Source: JAJRQY01 sp965224435 (GTDB lineage: Bacteria; Actinomycetota; Acidimicrobiia; Acidimicrobiales; SZUA-35). From it: 64,000 bases of DNA. Below are positions 44,501 through 52,015 of the stretch, in pieces. The notes under the pieces are model-generated. The model was given only the letters and a program-made list of their open reading frames with translations, searched no databases and was not told the DNA's origin. A program made the translations under genes and the position numbers. Each line of letters opens with the position of its first letter. Position 1 is the first letter of the stretch. The stretch is from contig OZ245048.1 of NCBI GenBank assembly GCA_965224435.1, forward strand, positions 2,046,001 through 2,110,000, written 5' to 3'.

Positions 44501-44986
44501 GTAGTGGCCAGAAACGCCCACAAGCTCATGGCCTACAAGGACGAATATGAGGTTGCTCGATTGATGCTGGGCGAGGATGGCCTTTCGCCCATGGCCGGCG
44601 TACCCGGAGCGGGCTCCAAGCCTCAGTTCTCCTGGCAGCTGCATCCGCCCATGTTGCGGGCCTTGGGTATGGATCGCAAGCTGTCGTTCGGCGGCCGATC
44701 AAAGCCCCTGTTCAAGGCATTGGCCAAAGGCAAGAAGCTTCGTGGTACCACGAAGGACCCATTCGGCCGAGCCGAACTTCGCCAAGTTGAACGAGCAATG
44801 GTCGATGAATATGAGTCTGCGATCACCAAGGTCTGCGCTGCTATTGGAACGGGGTCCATCGATCCTGCTTCGGCCATCGAGATCGCCGGGCTGCCCGACC
44901 AGGTTCGCGGCTTTGAAGACCTCAAACTGCAACGAGCCATTGTTTACCGGGCCGACCTGGCTTCCAAGCTCTCAGCTCTCACCTAA
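41507..44986 (+). CDS. Indolepyruvate ferredoxin oxidoreductase family protein (fused alpha/gamma)
   Basis: A 1159-residue 2-oxoacid:ferredoxin oxidoreductase of the fused indolepyruvate type. The N-terminal pyrimidine-binding domain has HNSAALVSGYPGSPLGGFD. The TPP domain includes FFCSGCPHNWGTK, GMGTGCHGM and LYNDTVAMTGGQ. A cysteine-rich insertion (ICEGCGDCGDVSNC, then CNVDLSCLHGDC) around residue 634 probably binds iron-sulfur clusters. The gamma domain follows (SGIGGTGVVTAAQMLGTAA) and a helical C terminus ends the chain. It oxidatively decarboxylates aryl- or branched-chain 2-oxoacids to acyl-CoA with reduction of ferredoxin. Confidence 0.93.
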   Translation: MIREGYQLSDRYLAEGGPVFMSGIQALARIPIEQLRRDRLIGHNSAALVSGYPGSPLGGFDQELARALRVVSDLPIVHQPAVNEELGASAVMGSQLASTRPDVRYDGVVGIWYGKAPGLDRATDALRHGVFAGSSAGGGALALVGDDPAAKSSTMPSSSDAALVDLHMPILYPGTIAECLELGLHGIAMSRATGLWSALKIVTPIADGTGTVQLPVLDGEPVLPRHSNPDGSIWVPHPSAQFLGPRMVEVEREFHEIRSELARQYGALNRLNRTTTNPPDAWLGIVATGFTYFQVLEAFRRLGLPDLHAIADAGIRLAHLRMPVPFDVQQVASFAQGLEEIFVIEEKNPTLERLIRDTLYDAAVRPRVFGKQGPNGADLLPSYGLLDADVITPALRHRLQDRLRDRLAPAPPEPRELIPLSVNRTPFFCSGCPHNWGTKVPEGSVVGMGTGCHGMTLLMDEARVGESIGITAMGNEGTQWLGMAPFVETEHVFQNFGDGTYFHSGQLAVQAAIGAGANVTFKILYNDTVAMTGGQVTAHRVGVPELAQLLLTHGVKEVVVTTDDVSEYRGITLPKGVELLDRTKLIEVQERLAKVKGVTVIIHHQGCAAEIRRGRRRGTVAKPAKRVVINHRICEGCGDCGDVSNCLSVQPVATPLGRKTQIDQASCNVDLSCLHGDCPAFMTVDVDEDANPHRSADLPELDSIHVGSPAMTDRASTTIRLSGIGGTGVVTAAQMLGTAALLHGLEVDGVDQTGLSQKAGPVISDLVISQSGSPRRSNLIGRQQADVLVAFDELVAASDGAIGVGLGGHTKVFASTAVTPTGRQITDPALASPTPDDLGQRFDARADGADVQYLQALHLAAALTGTASTANTLLLGVAFQSGEIPVSIEAFEEAIELNGVAVEANLAAFGWGRRWFHNQEKIEALAAESGQVTLEVAVEPLPSSLAAKVAHLGLDSDPLTLVTMLASDLVAYQDEAYATRFLTLIKLAVGTGSSTLVEVVARNAHKLMAYKDEYEVARLMLGEDGLSPMAGVPGAGSKPQFSWQLHPPMLRALGMDRKLSFGGRSKPLFKALAKGKKLRGTTKDPFGRAELRQVERAMVDEYESAITKVCAAIGTGSIDPASAIEIAGLPDQVRGFEDLKLQRAIVYRADLASKLSALT

Positions 44987-45477
44987 CCGCCACGCACAGC
45001 CGAACTGGCACCGACCAGGTGTCGCATATGGGTCGCTGCCGGTGCCAGAACGCTAGGTGGAGCTGCGTTGGACGGCGAGGAAGGCTTGAGGCGTGGTCTC
45101 GCGGGGAGTTCGGCTTGGCGTTGAATCGCCTCTTGCACGATGAAGCCAGCAGCATTCAGTGACTCGGTGACTCCAGCAACCGAATGGTGATACAGCGTGA
45201 GCGCTACTTTCGATCCATAGGCGTCAGGGCGTACATCTGTAGTATCTGGCCCTTTTTGGAAGGCCAGCTGGGCTTGGCCACCCTCAACCAGCACACGGTC
45301 CAGCTCCTGCCATACCTTGGCCAGGTCAGACAGTGGCGTGGTGATGATCGAGTACCAGTACGCAGCATCGGTGATTGAATGCTCAGGAACCGGAAGGTCG
45401 GTGAGTTCGGCCTGGTTGTTGTGCTCGCAGTCGCCCTCAATTGGGTTCTCGCCGTTGAGGTGCCGGTGAGTCCATGG
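44983..45477 (-). pseudogene. Truncated SAM-dependent methyltransferase remnant
   Basis: The frame begins after a TGA at 45478-45480 and lacks the N-terminal SAM-binding glycine motif. It opens with about 20 unrelated residues, then joins family sequence at TDLPVPEHSI and continues with AYWYSIITTPLSDLAKVW, ELDRVLVEGGQAQLAFQ and the C-terminal LTLYHHSVAGVTESLNAAGF. The only standard start in the conserved part is GTG 45294, giving 103 residues. The 5' portion is overlapped antisense by a membrane protein gene. It is most likely a decaying gene fragment. Confidence 0.6.
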
Positions 45478-45747
45478 TCAGTCGGAGTGGCCATAAGCCT
45501 GGCCCTGTTTCATACAGCAGTGGCTGCAACCAGAGTGGCTCCATCACGTGCTGCCCTGAACAAAGACATGATGAAGCGTTGGATAGCCCGTCTTCTCGTT
45601 GTCGCTGTCTTCCCTGTGCCCGTCTGGCTTGGTGCCACGCTCATGAACAACCTCGGCCCGGAACCATCATCAGTCGTCTTTGCCACCTCGTTCGCCGTGC
45701 TGTCCTTCGCAGGCATCTGGCTCCATCGCCGTAGTCTCACAGACTGA
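45379..45747 (+). CDS. Small multi-helix membrane protein
   Basis: A 122-residue protein with four hydrophobic segments: FGLVVVLAVALNWVLAV, VGVAISLALFHTAVAAT, ARLLVVAVFPVPVWLGATL and VVFATSFAVLSFAGIWL. I do not recognise the family with confidence. The ATG comes directly after an in-frame TGA. Its first 99 bases are antisense to the methyltransferase remnant, so one of the two was probably juxtaposed by rearrangement. It ends one base before the convergent zeta-like toxin gene. Confidence 0.6.
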   Translation: MLRNRKVGEFGLVVVLAVALNWVLAVEVPVSPWSVGVAISLALFHTAVAATRVAPSRAALNKDMMKRWIARLLVVAVFPVPVWLGATLMNNLGPEPSSVVFATSFAVLSFAGIWLHRRSLTD

Positions 45748-45748
45748 C

Positions 45749-46327
45749 TCAGAATCCGGAGTCCGTGAACGCTTCAGGAGTCCACGACGGCCACTTGGCC
45801 TCAGCGTTAAGCTCGCCCGAGCCGTAGGTGGCGACAAGACGAAAGGGCGTGCTGGCAGAGGTGTTGTCATATACATGGGCAACGGTCGCTAGTGCTATGG
45901 CGTCGAGGACGTACAACCAGAGCCGTTGGTAGCGTTGGCGGACCTTGTTTTCGGGTACCCCGTGGCCGCCGTTGGCTACCCGGTCGGCGACTCGAGCTAC
46001 CGCCAAGTCCTCCGGAATGATGACGATGTGGAGGGTAACTTTGTAGCCATATTCGATGGCCTCGCGGACAAGTTCCACTTTTGATGGGTGGGAGAACACG
46101 GTCTCTGTGGCGAAGGATTGGCGGGCCGCGAGCTTTGCCTCCCTCAAGGTCGCCGCAATTGCCGCGGCCTCATAGCCTCGCTCTGCCTCTTGGCCGGGCC
46201 AACGTTGGGAGGCGATTACATCTGCATTCACGAACTCAAGCGGGATCGGGGCAACAACCTCCTCGTAGAACGTTGTCTTGCCTGCCCCATTTGGACCGGC
46301 GATGATATGGAGGATCGGGTCAGACAA
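45749..46327 (-). CDS. Zeta-toxin-like AAA/P-loop kinase
   Basis: A 192-residue P-loop protein of the zeta toxin family, whose members phosphorylate UDP-GlcNAc or related substrates. Walker A is IAGPNGAGKTTFYEE at the N terminus, followed by FVNADVIASQRWPG with the catalytic-type Asp, ATETVFSHPSKVELV, and the C-terminal RVADRVANGGHGVPENKVRQRY with the lid arginines. It starts with TTG at 46327, nine bases after the antitoxin-like gene on the same strand. Other members of this group are not proven toxins, so the toxin role is inferred from pairing. Confidence 0.85.
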   Translation of the reverse strand: MSDPILHIIAGPNGAGKTTFYEEVVAPIPLEFVNADVIASQRWPGQEAERGYEAAAIAATLREAKLAARQSFATETVFSHPSKVELVREAIEYGYKVTLHIVIIPEDLAVARVADRVANGGHGVPENKVRQRYQRLWLYVLDAIALATVAHVYDNTSASTPFRLVATYGSGELNAEAKWPSWTPEAFTDSGF

Positions 46328-46336
46328 CGGACAGGG

Positions 46337-46693
46337 TCAGGCAGATGCTTGGTTAGTCACAACTTCACCGTCGGCCCCGAGTTCGACGTAGGAGCGGCCC
46401 TCGGCCTGGAATCGTTGCTCCAGGTTCAGCGCCTCACGTCGAGACGTCATCTGTTCGGTCCATTCGGTCCGTACAACCGCCTGTTCGCGTTCGTTGAGGT
46501 CGTCATAGGAGCGTCGACCACCAAGCACCGCAGCGATGTCGGAGTGAGAGATTGTTTGGGAGAGTTCGAGCTCTCGTCCGAGGCGTGCCCAATGGGCGAT
46601 TTGCTGTGCCGTGCTTCGGCTCATCGCCACGGCTGCCAGGCGGGCAGAGGCGTGTACTTCGTCGTCGATGCGTATGGGTGAACTAGTAGCCAC
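46337..46693 (-). CDS. ParD-like antitoxin
   Basis: A protein of about 118 residues with a ribbon-helix-helix-like N terminus (SSPIRIDDEVHASARLAAVAMSRSTAQQIAHWARLGREL), typical of ParD-like DNA-binding antitoxins, and a charged C-terminal half that could bind the toxin. I prefer GTG 46693 because GAGG lies seven bases upstream; a TTG at 46705 would begin right at the palindrome. It precedes the zeta-like gene by nine bases, and a perfect palindrome stands in front of it, as expected for autoregulation. Confidence 0.82.
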   Translation of the reverse strand: MATSSPIRIDDEVHASARLAAVAMSRSTAQQIAHWARLGRELELSQTISHSDIAAVLGGRRSYDDLNEREQAVVRTEWTEQMTSRREALNLEQRFQAEGRSYVELGADGEVVTNQASA

Positions 46694-46705
46694 GAGAGAC
46701 CTCAA

Positions 46706-46736
46706 ACACTACTGTAGCAGATTGCTACAGTAGTGT
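46706..46736. promoter_or_regulatory. Perfect 14-base inverted repeat, probable antitoxin operator
   Basis: Arms 46706-46719 and 46723-46736 are exact reverse complements separated by GAT, centred about 28 bases upstream of the antitoxin GTG. Type II antitoxins usually repress their own promoter at such sites. The AT-rich TACAGT within it could serve as part of a -10 region. The downstream desaturase stop is 14 bases away, so it might also act as a terminator for neither gene in particular. Confidence 0.7.
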
Positions 46737-46749
46737 CCAGCGTTGATTC

Positions 46750-47778
46750 CTAGACGTCGAAGTCCATCATGCTCGAACGAGATTCGCCGGATGACGGGCT
46801 TGAGGCGATGCTAGCTGTGCCAGAACTGGCAGCCTGCCAGAAGGCTCGGTAGGTCGGGTACTCCAGGCCATCAATCACCCAGCCAGCTTCAACCAGCTCC
46901 TGATGGAACCTTGGCAGGTTTCGCCAAGGCACACCCATGTCAACATGATGGGCCAGGTGCCAGCCGGTGTTGTACGGAACCATCCAGAATTGCGCCAGCC
47001 GACTTTGCTTGATCACATGACTGGTGAGGCGTCGATCTTTGGACTGGATCATGCCCCCGTGTTCGGCAATGGACCGCAACCGGTTCGAGAATTTCCACAG
47101 CGTCGACCAGGAAGCAATCCACACCAGATAGGCGAGTGGTCGACCGAGCACGACGCACATTCCAAGAGCGACCGCATGCAACCCGACGATCTGCAAGGCT
47201 TCCCGATAGCCACCCCTGGCTGCTTTCAACAGTGTGCGGAAGTTCTTGTAGGCGCTATTTCCGAACAGATCTCGGCGCAGTTTTCGATGCCAAGAGTCCT
47301 TCGCTATCGGATAGCCGCGATAGAGAGCAATATCAGGCTCATTGGGCCCCATCTCATCCCGGTGATGGGCAAAGTGAGCCCGCCGATAGGCCAGCATCGC
47401 TTGATAGCTGGGGTAGCCAAGCAACCATCGACCAACCAGATCATTGGCTCGCTGGTTGCTGAATAGCAAGCGATGTGCGGCCTCGTGGGCCAAGATATTG
47501 AGGGCAACATGTCCACGAGCCATCAGAACATAGGCCACCAGGTACGCCAGCCAGTGATGGAGGTAGGCAGCGAAGGCAACAACCCCAACCGACTGGATCA
47601 AAGCAACAACGACAGTGGCAACATTCCGACCGTTCTGGATTCGCCGCAGATCATCTCGCAAGGGCCGCTTGGCCATACCTCGCTCATTCAATCGGTCCGA
47701 GGGCAGCACGTCGGGCAGCTGTCCAGCGGTAGGAACCATTGTCGAGCGAGGTGGTGTTGATTGGCCGAGAGCGGTCAT
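46750..47778 (-). CDS. Fatty acid desaturase family protein
   Basis: A membrane di-iron desaturase or hydroxylase of 342 residues. The three histidine boxes are HEAAH (NILAHEAAHRLLFS), HFAHH (YRRAHFAHHRDEMG) and HLAHHVD (TGWHLAHHVDMGVPW). Hydrophobic hairpins flank the first box and a later pair lies at ALQIVGLHAVALGMCVVL. The start overlaps the amidase stop by four bases, so the two are co-translated. The product may desaturate acyl chains or hydroxylate a lipid or carotenoid. Confidence 0.88.
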   Translation of the reverse strand: MTALGQSTPPRSTMVPTAGQLPDVLPSDRLNERGMAKRPLRDDLRRIQNGRNVATVVVALIQSVGVVAFAAYLHHWLAYLVAYVLMARGHVALNILAHEAAHRLLFSNQRANDLVGRWLLGYPSYQAMLAYRRAHFAHHRDEMGPNEPDIALYRGYPIAKDSWHRKLRRDLFGNSAYKNFRTLLKAARGGYREALQIVGLHAVALGMCVVLGRPLAYLVWIASWSTLWKFSNRLRSIAEHGGMIQSKDRRLTSHVIKQSRLAQFWMVPYNTGWHLAHHVDMGVPWRNLPRFHQELVEAGWVIDGLEYPTYRAFWQAASSGTASIASSPSSGESRSSMMDFDV

Positions 47779-49244
47779 GACGGATCGGCGAACATGGGAG
47801 GCCGTTGGGTGCCGCCTGTGATCTCTTCAATCATCGAAGCAACACTCAGGGCGGTGTAGTCCTCCAAGAACGGGCCGACCACTTGCAGTCCCATGGGTAG
47901 CTCAGATGAGTGCAGGCCGATGGGCACAGCGGTGGCTGGAAGATAGGACATACCGAAGACCCCCATCCACGACATCAGGTCTTGGTAAGGCCGGGTCTGT
48001 CCAGCCACTTGCACCGTGCGTTCACTGGCCGGAGAGTGGTGGTCATGGGGGATGGCCACCGTTGGTGCAACCGGTGCCAAAACGACATCCCAGTCAGCGA
48101 AGAAGTCCTTCCATCGAGCCCGCATCTGGAGCCGCCGTTCGTTGTCACTCAGCCAAGCCCGGTGACGTTGGCTCGCTCCAACAATGCCGAGGTCACCACC
48201 AACTATGTCACCAGAAGCAACGGAAGCAGCCATCGTGTCCAGCTCGGCTAGCGACCATCCTCCGGACAGGGCCCCACCAAGTAGGTTCCAGAAGGTCCGC
48301 TCGGCCTTAGCAAAGTCAAAGCCAACCGGCTCCGCTTCATAGCCGACAATGGCTCCAGCCGCCTCCAGCTCAGCTGCCACACCCAAGATGGCGGCTTCGA
48401 TCTCCGGGTCGACTGGGCAGCCGTCATGATTGGCCCATACTGCGACTCGAAGGCCCTTGGGTGAACGGCACCTGGTCGGAGGCAGCTTGAGCGACCACGC
48501 TGTGCCCGTCCAAGAGTCTGGACCGGTGATCAGTTCCAGGGCGAAGGCGCAGTCGTCGGCACTGCGAGCAAGGGGTCCGACGACGGCCAAATCGGCTTGG
48601 GTGAGGGTTCCGGGAGGCCCGGGGATCTGGCCGCGGGCGGAGACAATGCCGTAGCTGGGCTTGTGCCCAACTACACCGCACATGGAGGCCGGATTGCGGA
48701 TCGATCCCGCAATATCGCTACCAATCTCCAGGGAAGTTAACCCCGACGCCACGGCGGCGGCTGAACCTCCTGAGCTTCCGCCAACACTTCGTTTGAGATC
48801 CCACGGATTGTTCGAGGTGCCAAACACCGGGTTGTACGTCTGAACGTCATTGGCGTATTTGGGAAGGTTGCTCTTTCCGTAGATGACGGCACCTGCCCGT
48901 CGGAGTCGAGCTACAATGTCGGCATCGTGGTCTGGAACGAATGACTCCAGCTCCGTCGCGCCGGAAGTCGTTCGCATACCCCCCGTCATGAGGGAGTCCT
49001 TCACCGTCATTGGTAACCCAGCCAGTGGGCCAATGGCCTCGCCCTGGTTTCGACGAGCATCAACCTCGGCGGCTTCGTTGCTTGCTCGCTGCGCATCCAT
49101 GGTGACAACAGCGTTTACCGAGCTGTTTCGTTCCTCAACAGCAGCAAGGTGGGCCGCCAATAGCTCGGCGGAGGAAAGCTCCTTGGAGGAGAGCATCTGA
49201 GACAGGGCCCTGGCCGATTGCCAAGTTAGTTGGTCATCCAGCAT
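47775..49244 (-). CDS. Amidase (amidase signature family)
   Basis: A 489-residue hydrolase of the amidase signature family with the Ser-cisSer-Lys triad: the lysine in MTVKDSLMTGG, and the two serines in SVGGSSGGSAAAVASG. The sequence GSDIAGSIRNPASMCGVVGHKPS matches the core. It is not GatA-specific in context, since no gatB or gatC is near. It is translationally coupled to the desaturase and divergent from psuG. It may act on amides or act as a carbamoyl or aryl-acylamidase. Confidence 0.9.
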   Translation of the reverse strand: MLDDQLTWQSARALSQMLSSKELSSAELLAAHLAAVEERNSSVNAVVTMDAQRASNEAAEVDARRNQGEAIGPLAGLPMTVKDSLMTGGMRTTSGATELESFVPDHDADIVARLRRAGAVIYGKSNLPKYANDVQTYNPVFGTSNNPWDLKRSVGGSSGGSAAAVASGLTSLEIGSDIAGSIRNPASMCGVVGHKPSYGIVSARGQIPGPPGTLTQADLAVVGPLARSADDCAFALELITGPDSWTGTAWSLKLPPTRCRSPKGLRVAVWANHDGCPVDPEIEAAILGVAAELEAAGAIVGYEAEPVGFDFAKAERTFWNLLGGALSGGWSLAELDTMAASVASGDIVGGDLGIVGASQRHRAWLSDNERRLQMRARWKDFFADWDVVLAPVAPTVAIPHDHHSPASERTVQVAGQTRPYQDLMSWMGVFGMSYLPATAVPIGLHSSELPMGLQVVGPFLEDYTALSVASMIEEITGGTQRPPMFADPS

Positions 49245-49268
49245 CTCCCGAAGCTATCTTATGGAGCT

Positions 49269-50177
49269 ATGTCTCTTCGAATTGGCGCCGACGTGGCTAC
49301 CGCTCTTGCCGCGCATCGGCCAGTGGTTGCTCTTGAATCCACCATCTTCTCCGAGTTCGGTTTGCCCGCACCAGCGAACCGTGAGGCTTTGGATCGTTGC
49401 TTTGATGCGTTGGAGCTTGGTGGAGCCACCCCGGCCCTCACCGCAGTCTTGGATGGTGTTGCCACTGTTGGTGTGCCCAGGTCTGATGCTGACGTAATTT
49501 GTGGGCCTGCTCGCAAAGCGGCCGTACGGGATCTGCCGGCCGCTATCGGCCAAGCCTGGCCATATGCCGCCACCACTGTCTCAGCCTCGGTCGCCTTGTG
49601 TGCCCAAGCAGGAGTTCAGGTGTTCGCCACCGGCGGTATTGGCGGGGTGCATCGAGGATGGGAGTCATCCCTGGACATCAGCGCCGACCTTGGGGCCTTG
49701 GCCAAGTATCCGGTCATCACCGTTTCTGCCGGAGCGAAGGTCTTCCTCGATCTGCCGGCCACTCTTGAGCAGTTAGAGACTGACAGTGTGCCCGTGCTGG
49801 GCTGGCAGTGTGATGAGTTCCCTGCCTTCCATGCTCGCTCCAGTGGCCTTCCCGTGCCCCACCGGGTCAACAGTGCGGCCGAGGTTGCTCGCATTGCCCG
49901 AGCCCATTGGGACCTTGGGGGTGGCGGCATCTTGGTGGTCGCTCCGGTTCCCGAAGAAGACGCGTTGGACTATTACACCCTGTCCATTGCCGTCGATCAG
50001 GCGTTGGCAGCGGCAGCGGCTGAAGGCGTACGCGGCGCTGGAGTGACTCCGGCGGTTCTTGCCGCTTTGGCTGACGCCACCGACGGCGACAGTATTCCGA
50101 CCAACCTGGCGTTGGCTGAAAACAATGCCCGGGTTGCCGCCATGATTGCTACTGCCCTTTGCCAGGCTCCGGCCTAG
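49269..50177 (+). CDS. psuG: Pseudouridine-5'-phosphate glycosidase
   Basis: Cleaves pseudouridine 5'-phosphate to uracil and ribose 5-phosphate (reversibly). The start VVALESTIFSEFGLPAPANREA matches the family (usually ALESTVISHGLPYP), as do VSASVALCAQAGVQVFATGGIGGVHRG, ISADLGALAKYPVITVSAGAKVFLDL in parts, and the C-terminal NLALAENNARVAAMIA. The ATG at 49269 has GGAG only two bases away, and it is the start fitting the family N terminus. No psuK kinase gene is adjacent. Confidence 0.92.
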   Translation: MSLRIGADVATALAAHRPVVALESTIFSEFGLPAPANREALDRCFDALELGGATPALTAVLDGVATVGVPRSDADVICGPARKAAVRDLPAAIGQAWPYAATTVSASVALCAQAGVQVFATGGIGGVHRGWESSLDISADLGALAKYPVITVSAGAKVFLDLPATLEQLETDSVPVLGWQCDEFPAFHARSSGLPVPHRVNSAAEVARIARAHWDLGGGGILVVAPVPEEDALDYYTLSIAVDQALAAAAAEGVRGAGVTPAVLAALADATDGDSIPTNLALAENNARVAAMIATALCQAPA

Positions 50178-50183
50178 CTCGAC

Positions 50184-50816
50184 GTGTTTGTGCTGGAGAA
50201 GTTTGGTCAACGCTACGGTCTCGGCAATCCCAGGCTGTGGCGTGCTGATGCCCTGCTTGGCGCGTCGGAATGGTTGACGAAGCGAGCTGCCGTCATGCCT
50301 GGCAGTCGACGGGCCAATCGGTTTGCTCGATGGGATTCTGGCACCATCTGGTGCTATCCGCCGGCGGCCATGTTCGGCGAGGCTGGCATCCAGCTAGGAG
50401 CCGACACCCTGATCGGCCCTTATGTTTCCATTAGTGCCGGAATGGGGCCGGATCAGAAGCTGATCAGTGACAGGATTGTTGGAATTGGTGACCGCTGCTT
50501 GATCGGCCGCCAGAGCAGCATCGTTGGCCACTACTCAATCGAGATTCACGACGACGTCTTCTTTGGCCCCAATGTCTATGTCACCGATCAGAATCACGGA
50601 TTCGAAGACTTGAATGAGCCAATCGGGCGTCAAACAATGGGGGAGAAGGCCGTTGTCATTGGCGAAGGATCTTGGCTGGGGGCCAATGTCGTGGTATTGC
50701 CCGGAGTGACGATTGGCAAACATGTCGCCGTCGGTGCCGGATCCATTGTCACCCGCGATCTGCCGGACAACTGTGTTGCCGTCGGGTCGCCAGCGCGAGT
50801 GGTCAAGCAGCTCTAG
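50184..50816 (+). CDS. Hexapeptide-repeat acyltransferase
   Basis: A left-handed beta-helix transferase of 210 residues. Hexapeptide repeats run from about residue 65 (IQLGADTLIGPYVSIS) to the C terminus (VVIGEGSWLGANVVVLPGVTIGKHVAVGAGSIVT), and the VTDQNHGFED loop carries the catalytic-type histidine. The ending NCVAVGSPARVVKQL is typical of O- or N-acetyltransferases of the LacA/NodL/VatD type. It begins 6 bases after psuG. The acceptor is unknown; sugars or cell-envelope glycans are likely. Confidence 0.88.
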   Translation: MFVLEKFGQRYGLGNPRLWRADALLGASEWLTKRAAVMPGSRRANRFARWDSGTIWCYPPAAMFGEAGIQLGADTLIGPYVSISAGMGPDQKLISDRIVGIGDRCLIGRQSSIVGHYSIEIHDDVFFGPNVYVTDQNHGFEDLNEPIGRQTMGEKAVVIGEGSWLGANVVVLPGVTIGKHVAVGAGSIVTRDLPDNCVAVGSPARVVKQL

Positions 50817-50850
50817 CAGGCTCGAGTCGATTGACTGTTTGAATCCGGGC

Positions 50851-51804
50851 TTAGAGCCCGACCTCGGCCTTGGAGGCTGAATAGGTGTCACATGAGTCCG
50901 GGTCGCCGGTATTAAGTCCTTGGCTGAACCAGGCCTTGCGGGCAGCCGCAGAACCATGACTCCAGTTGTGAGGATTGACCTGCTGGCCCGTCATCTCCTG
51001 AATCCGGTCATCACCGACAGCGGCAGCGGCCGCCAAACCTTCTTCAATGTCGCCCTCTTCGATGATGGCGGTTCCATCAGAGTTGGTCCGGCTCTTAGCA
51101 TCGTGGGCCCAAACCCCTGCGAAACAGTCCGCTTGCAGTTCTTGGCGAACCGACATCTCGTTTTTGCGTGAAGGATTGCTGCGTTGAATGTCACCTACCT
51201 GGTCACTGATCCCGGTGATGGACTGGACGTGGTGACCGACTTCGTGAGCAATGACGTAAGCCTGAGCGAAGTCACCGGGAGCGCCAAAACGGCGAGCTAG
51301 CTCGTCGTAGAAGTCCAGGTCGACATAGACCAGGTGGTCCTGGGGAGCTGGACAGTAGAACGGTCCAGAAGCCGAGGTTGCGTTACCGCAGCCATTGGTT
51401 GAAACGGCCCCGGTAAAGATGACGATTTCTGTTTCCTGGTAGTTGGGGATCTGATCGGCCCAAACAGTCTGAATGTCGTACATGAGGGCACCCATGAATT
51501 CGACGGTGTCATCTTGAGCTGGATCAACTGGTTGAGCAGCCCCGCCCCCACCAGTTTCTAACACCTGGCCGCCACCGCCACCGCCATTCAACACACCACT
51601 CATCAGGGCGAAGATGATCATGAGAATGATGCCGCCGACGCCGCCAACCTTGCCCATCGGCAGCCCAGCGGGCAGACCGCCGCCACGACCCATTCCACCG
51701 CCACCAAGTCCGCCGCTGCGAGACCGGCGAGCCGGGCGTCGCCCGCGACGGTCCTGTACGTATTTCCCGCCAGCTTTGTTGGCTTTGTTGTCAAAGCGCA
51801 CCAT
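50851..51804 (-). CDS. Neutral zinc metallopeptidase (YpfJ family)
   Basis: A membrane-anchored zinc metallopeptidase. After an Arg/Gly-rich N terminus comes one membrane helix (VGGIILMIIFALMSGVLNG) and a glycine linker, then the catalytic domain with HEVGHHVQSITG in AYVIAHEVGHHV. CPAPQDHLVYVDLDFYDELARRFG and RQELQADCFAGVWAHDA are also characteristic of the family. The ATG at 51804 fits the usual start MVRFD. Its physiological substrate is not known. Confidence 0.9.
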   Translation of the reverse strand: MVRFDNKANKAGGKYVQDRRGRRPARRSRSGGLGGGGMGRGGGLPAGLPMGKVGGVGGIILMIIFALMSGVLNGGGGGGQVLETGGGGAAQPVDPAQDDTVEFMGALMYDIQTVWADQIPNYQETEIVIFTGAVSTNGCGNATSASGPFYCPAPQDHLVYVDLDFYDELARRFGAPGDFAQAYVIAHEVGHHVQSITGISDQVGDIQRSNPSRKNEMSVRQELQADCFAGVWAHDAKSRTNSDGTAIIEEGDIEEGLAAAAAVGDDRIQEMTGQQVNPHNWSHGSAAARKAWFSQGLNTGDPDSCDTYSASKAEVGL

Positions 51805-52015
51805 GTTCGGACTCCACTCATCACCCGTAGTGAACCGACACCTTACAGCCCATTGGCGTTCCAAGTTTAGGTAACGCTCTTGACCAGGGGCGGCGCCGCT
51901 CACGGCGACGCGTCAAGCCAGTCGTCTATAGGCAACAATCTGTTGATGTTTGTGATTGTGAGTTCATTCCGTGCTGGCGCCGTCCGCTAGTCTCAACGCC
52001 TCTGGAGGAAAACAA

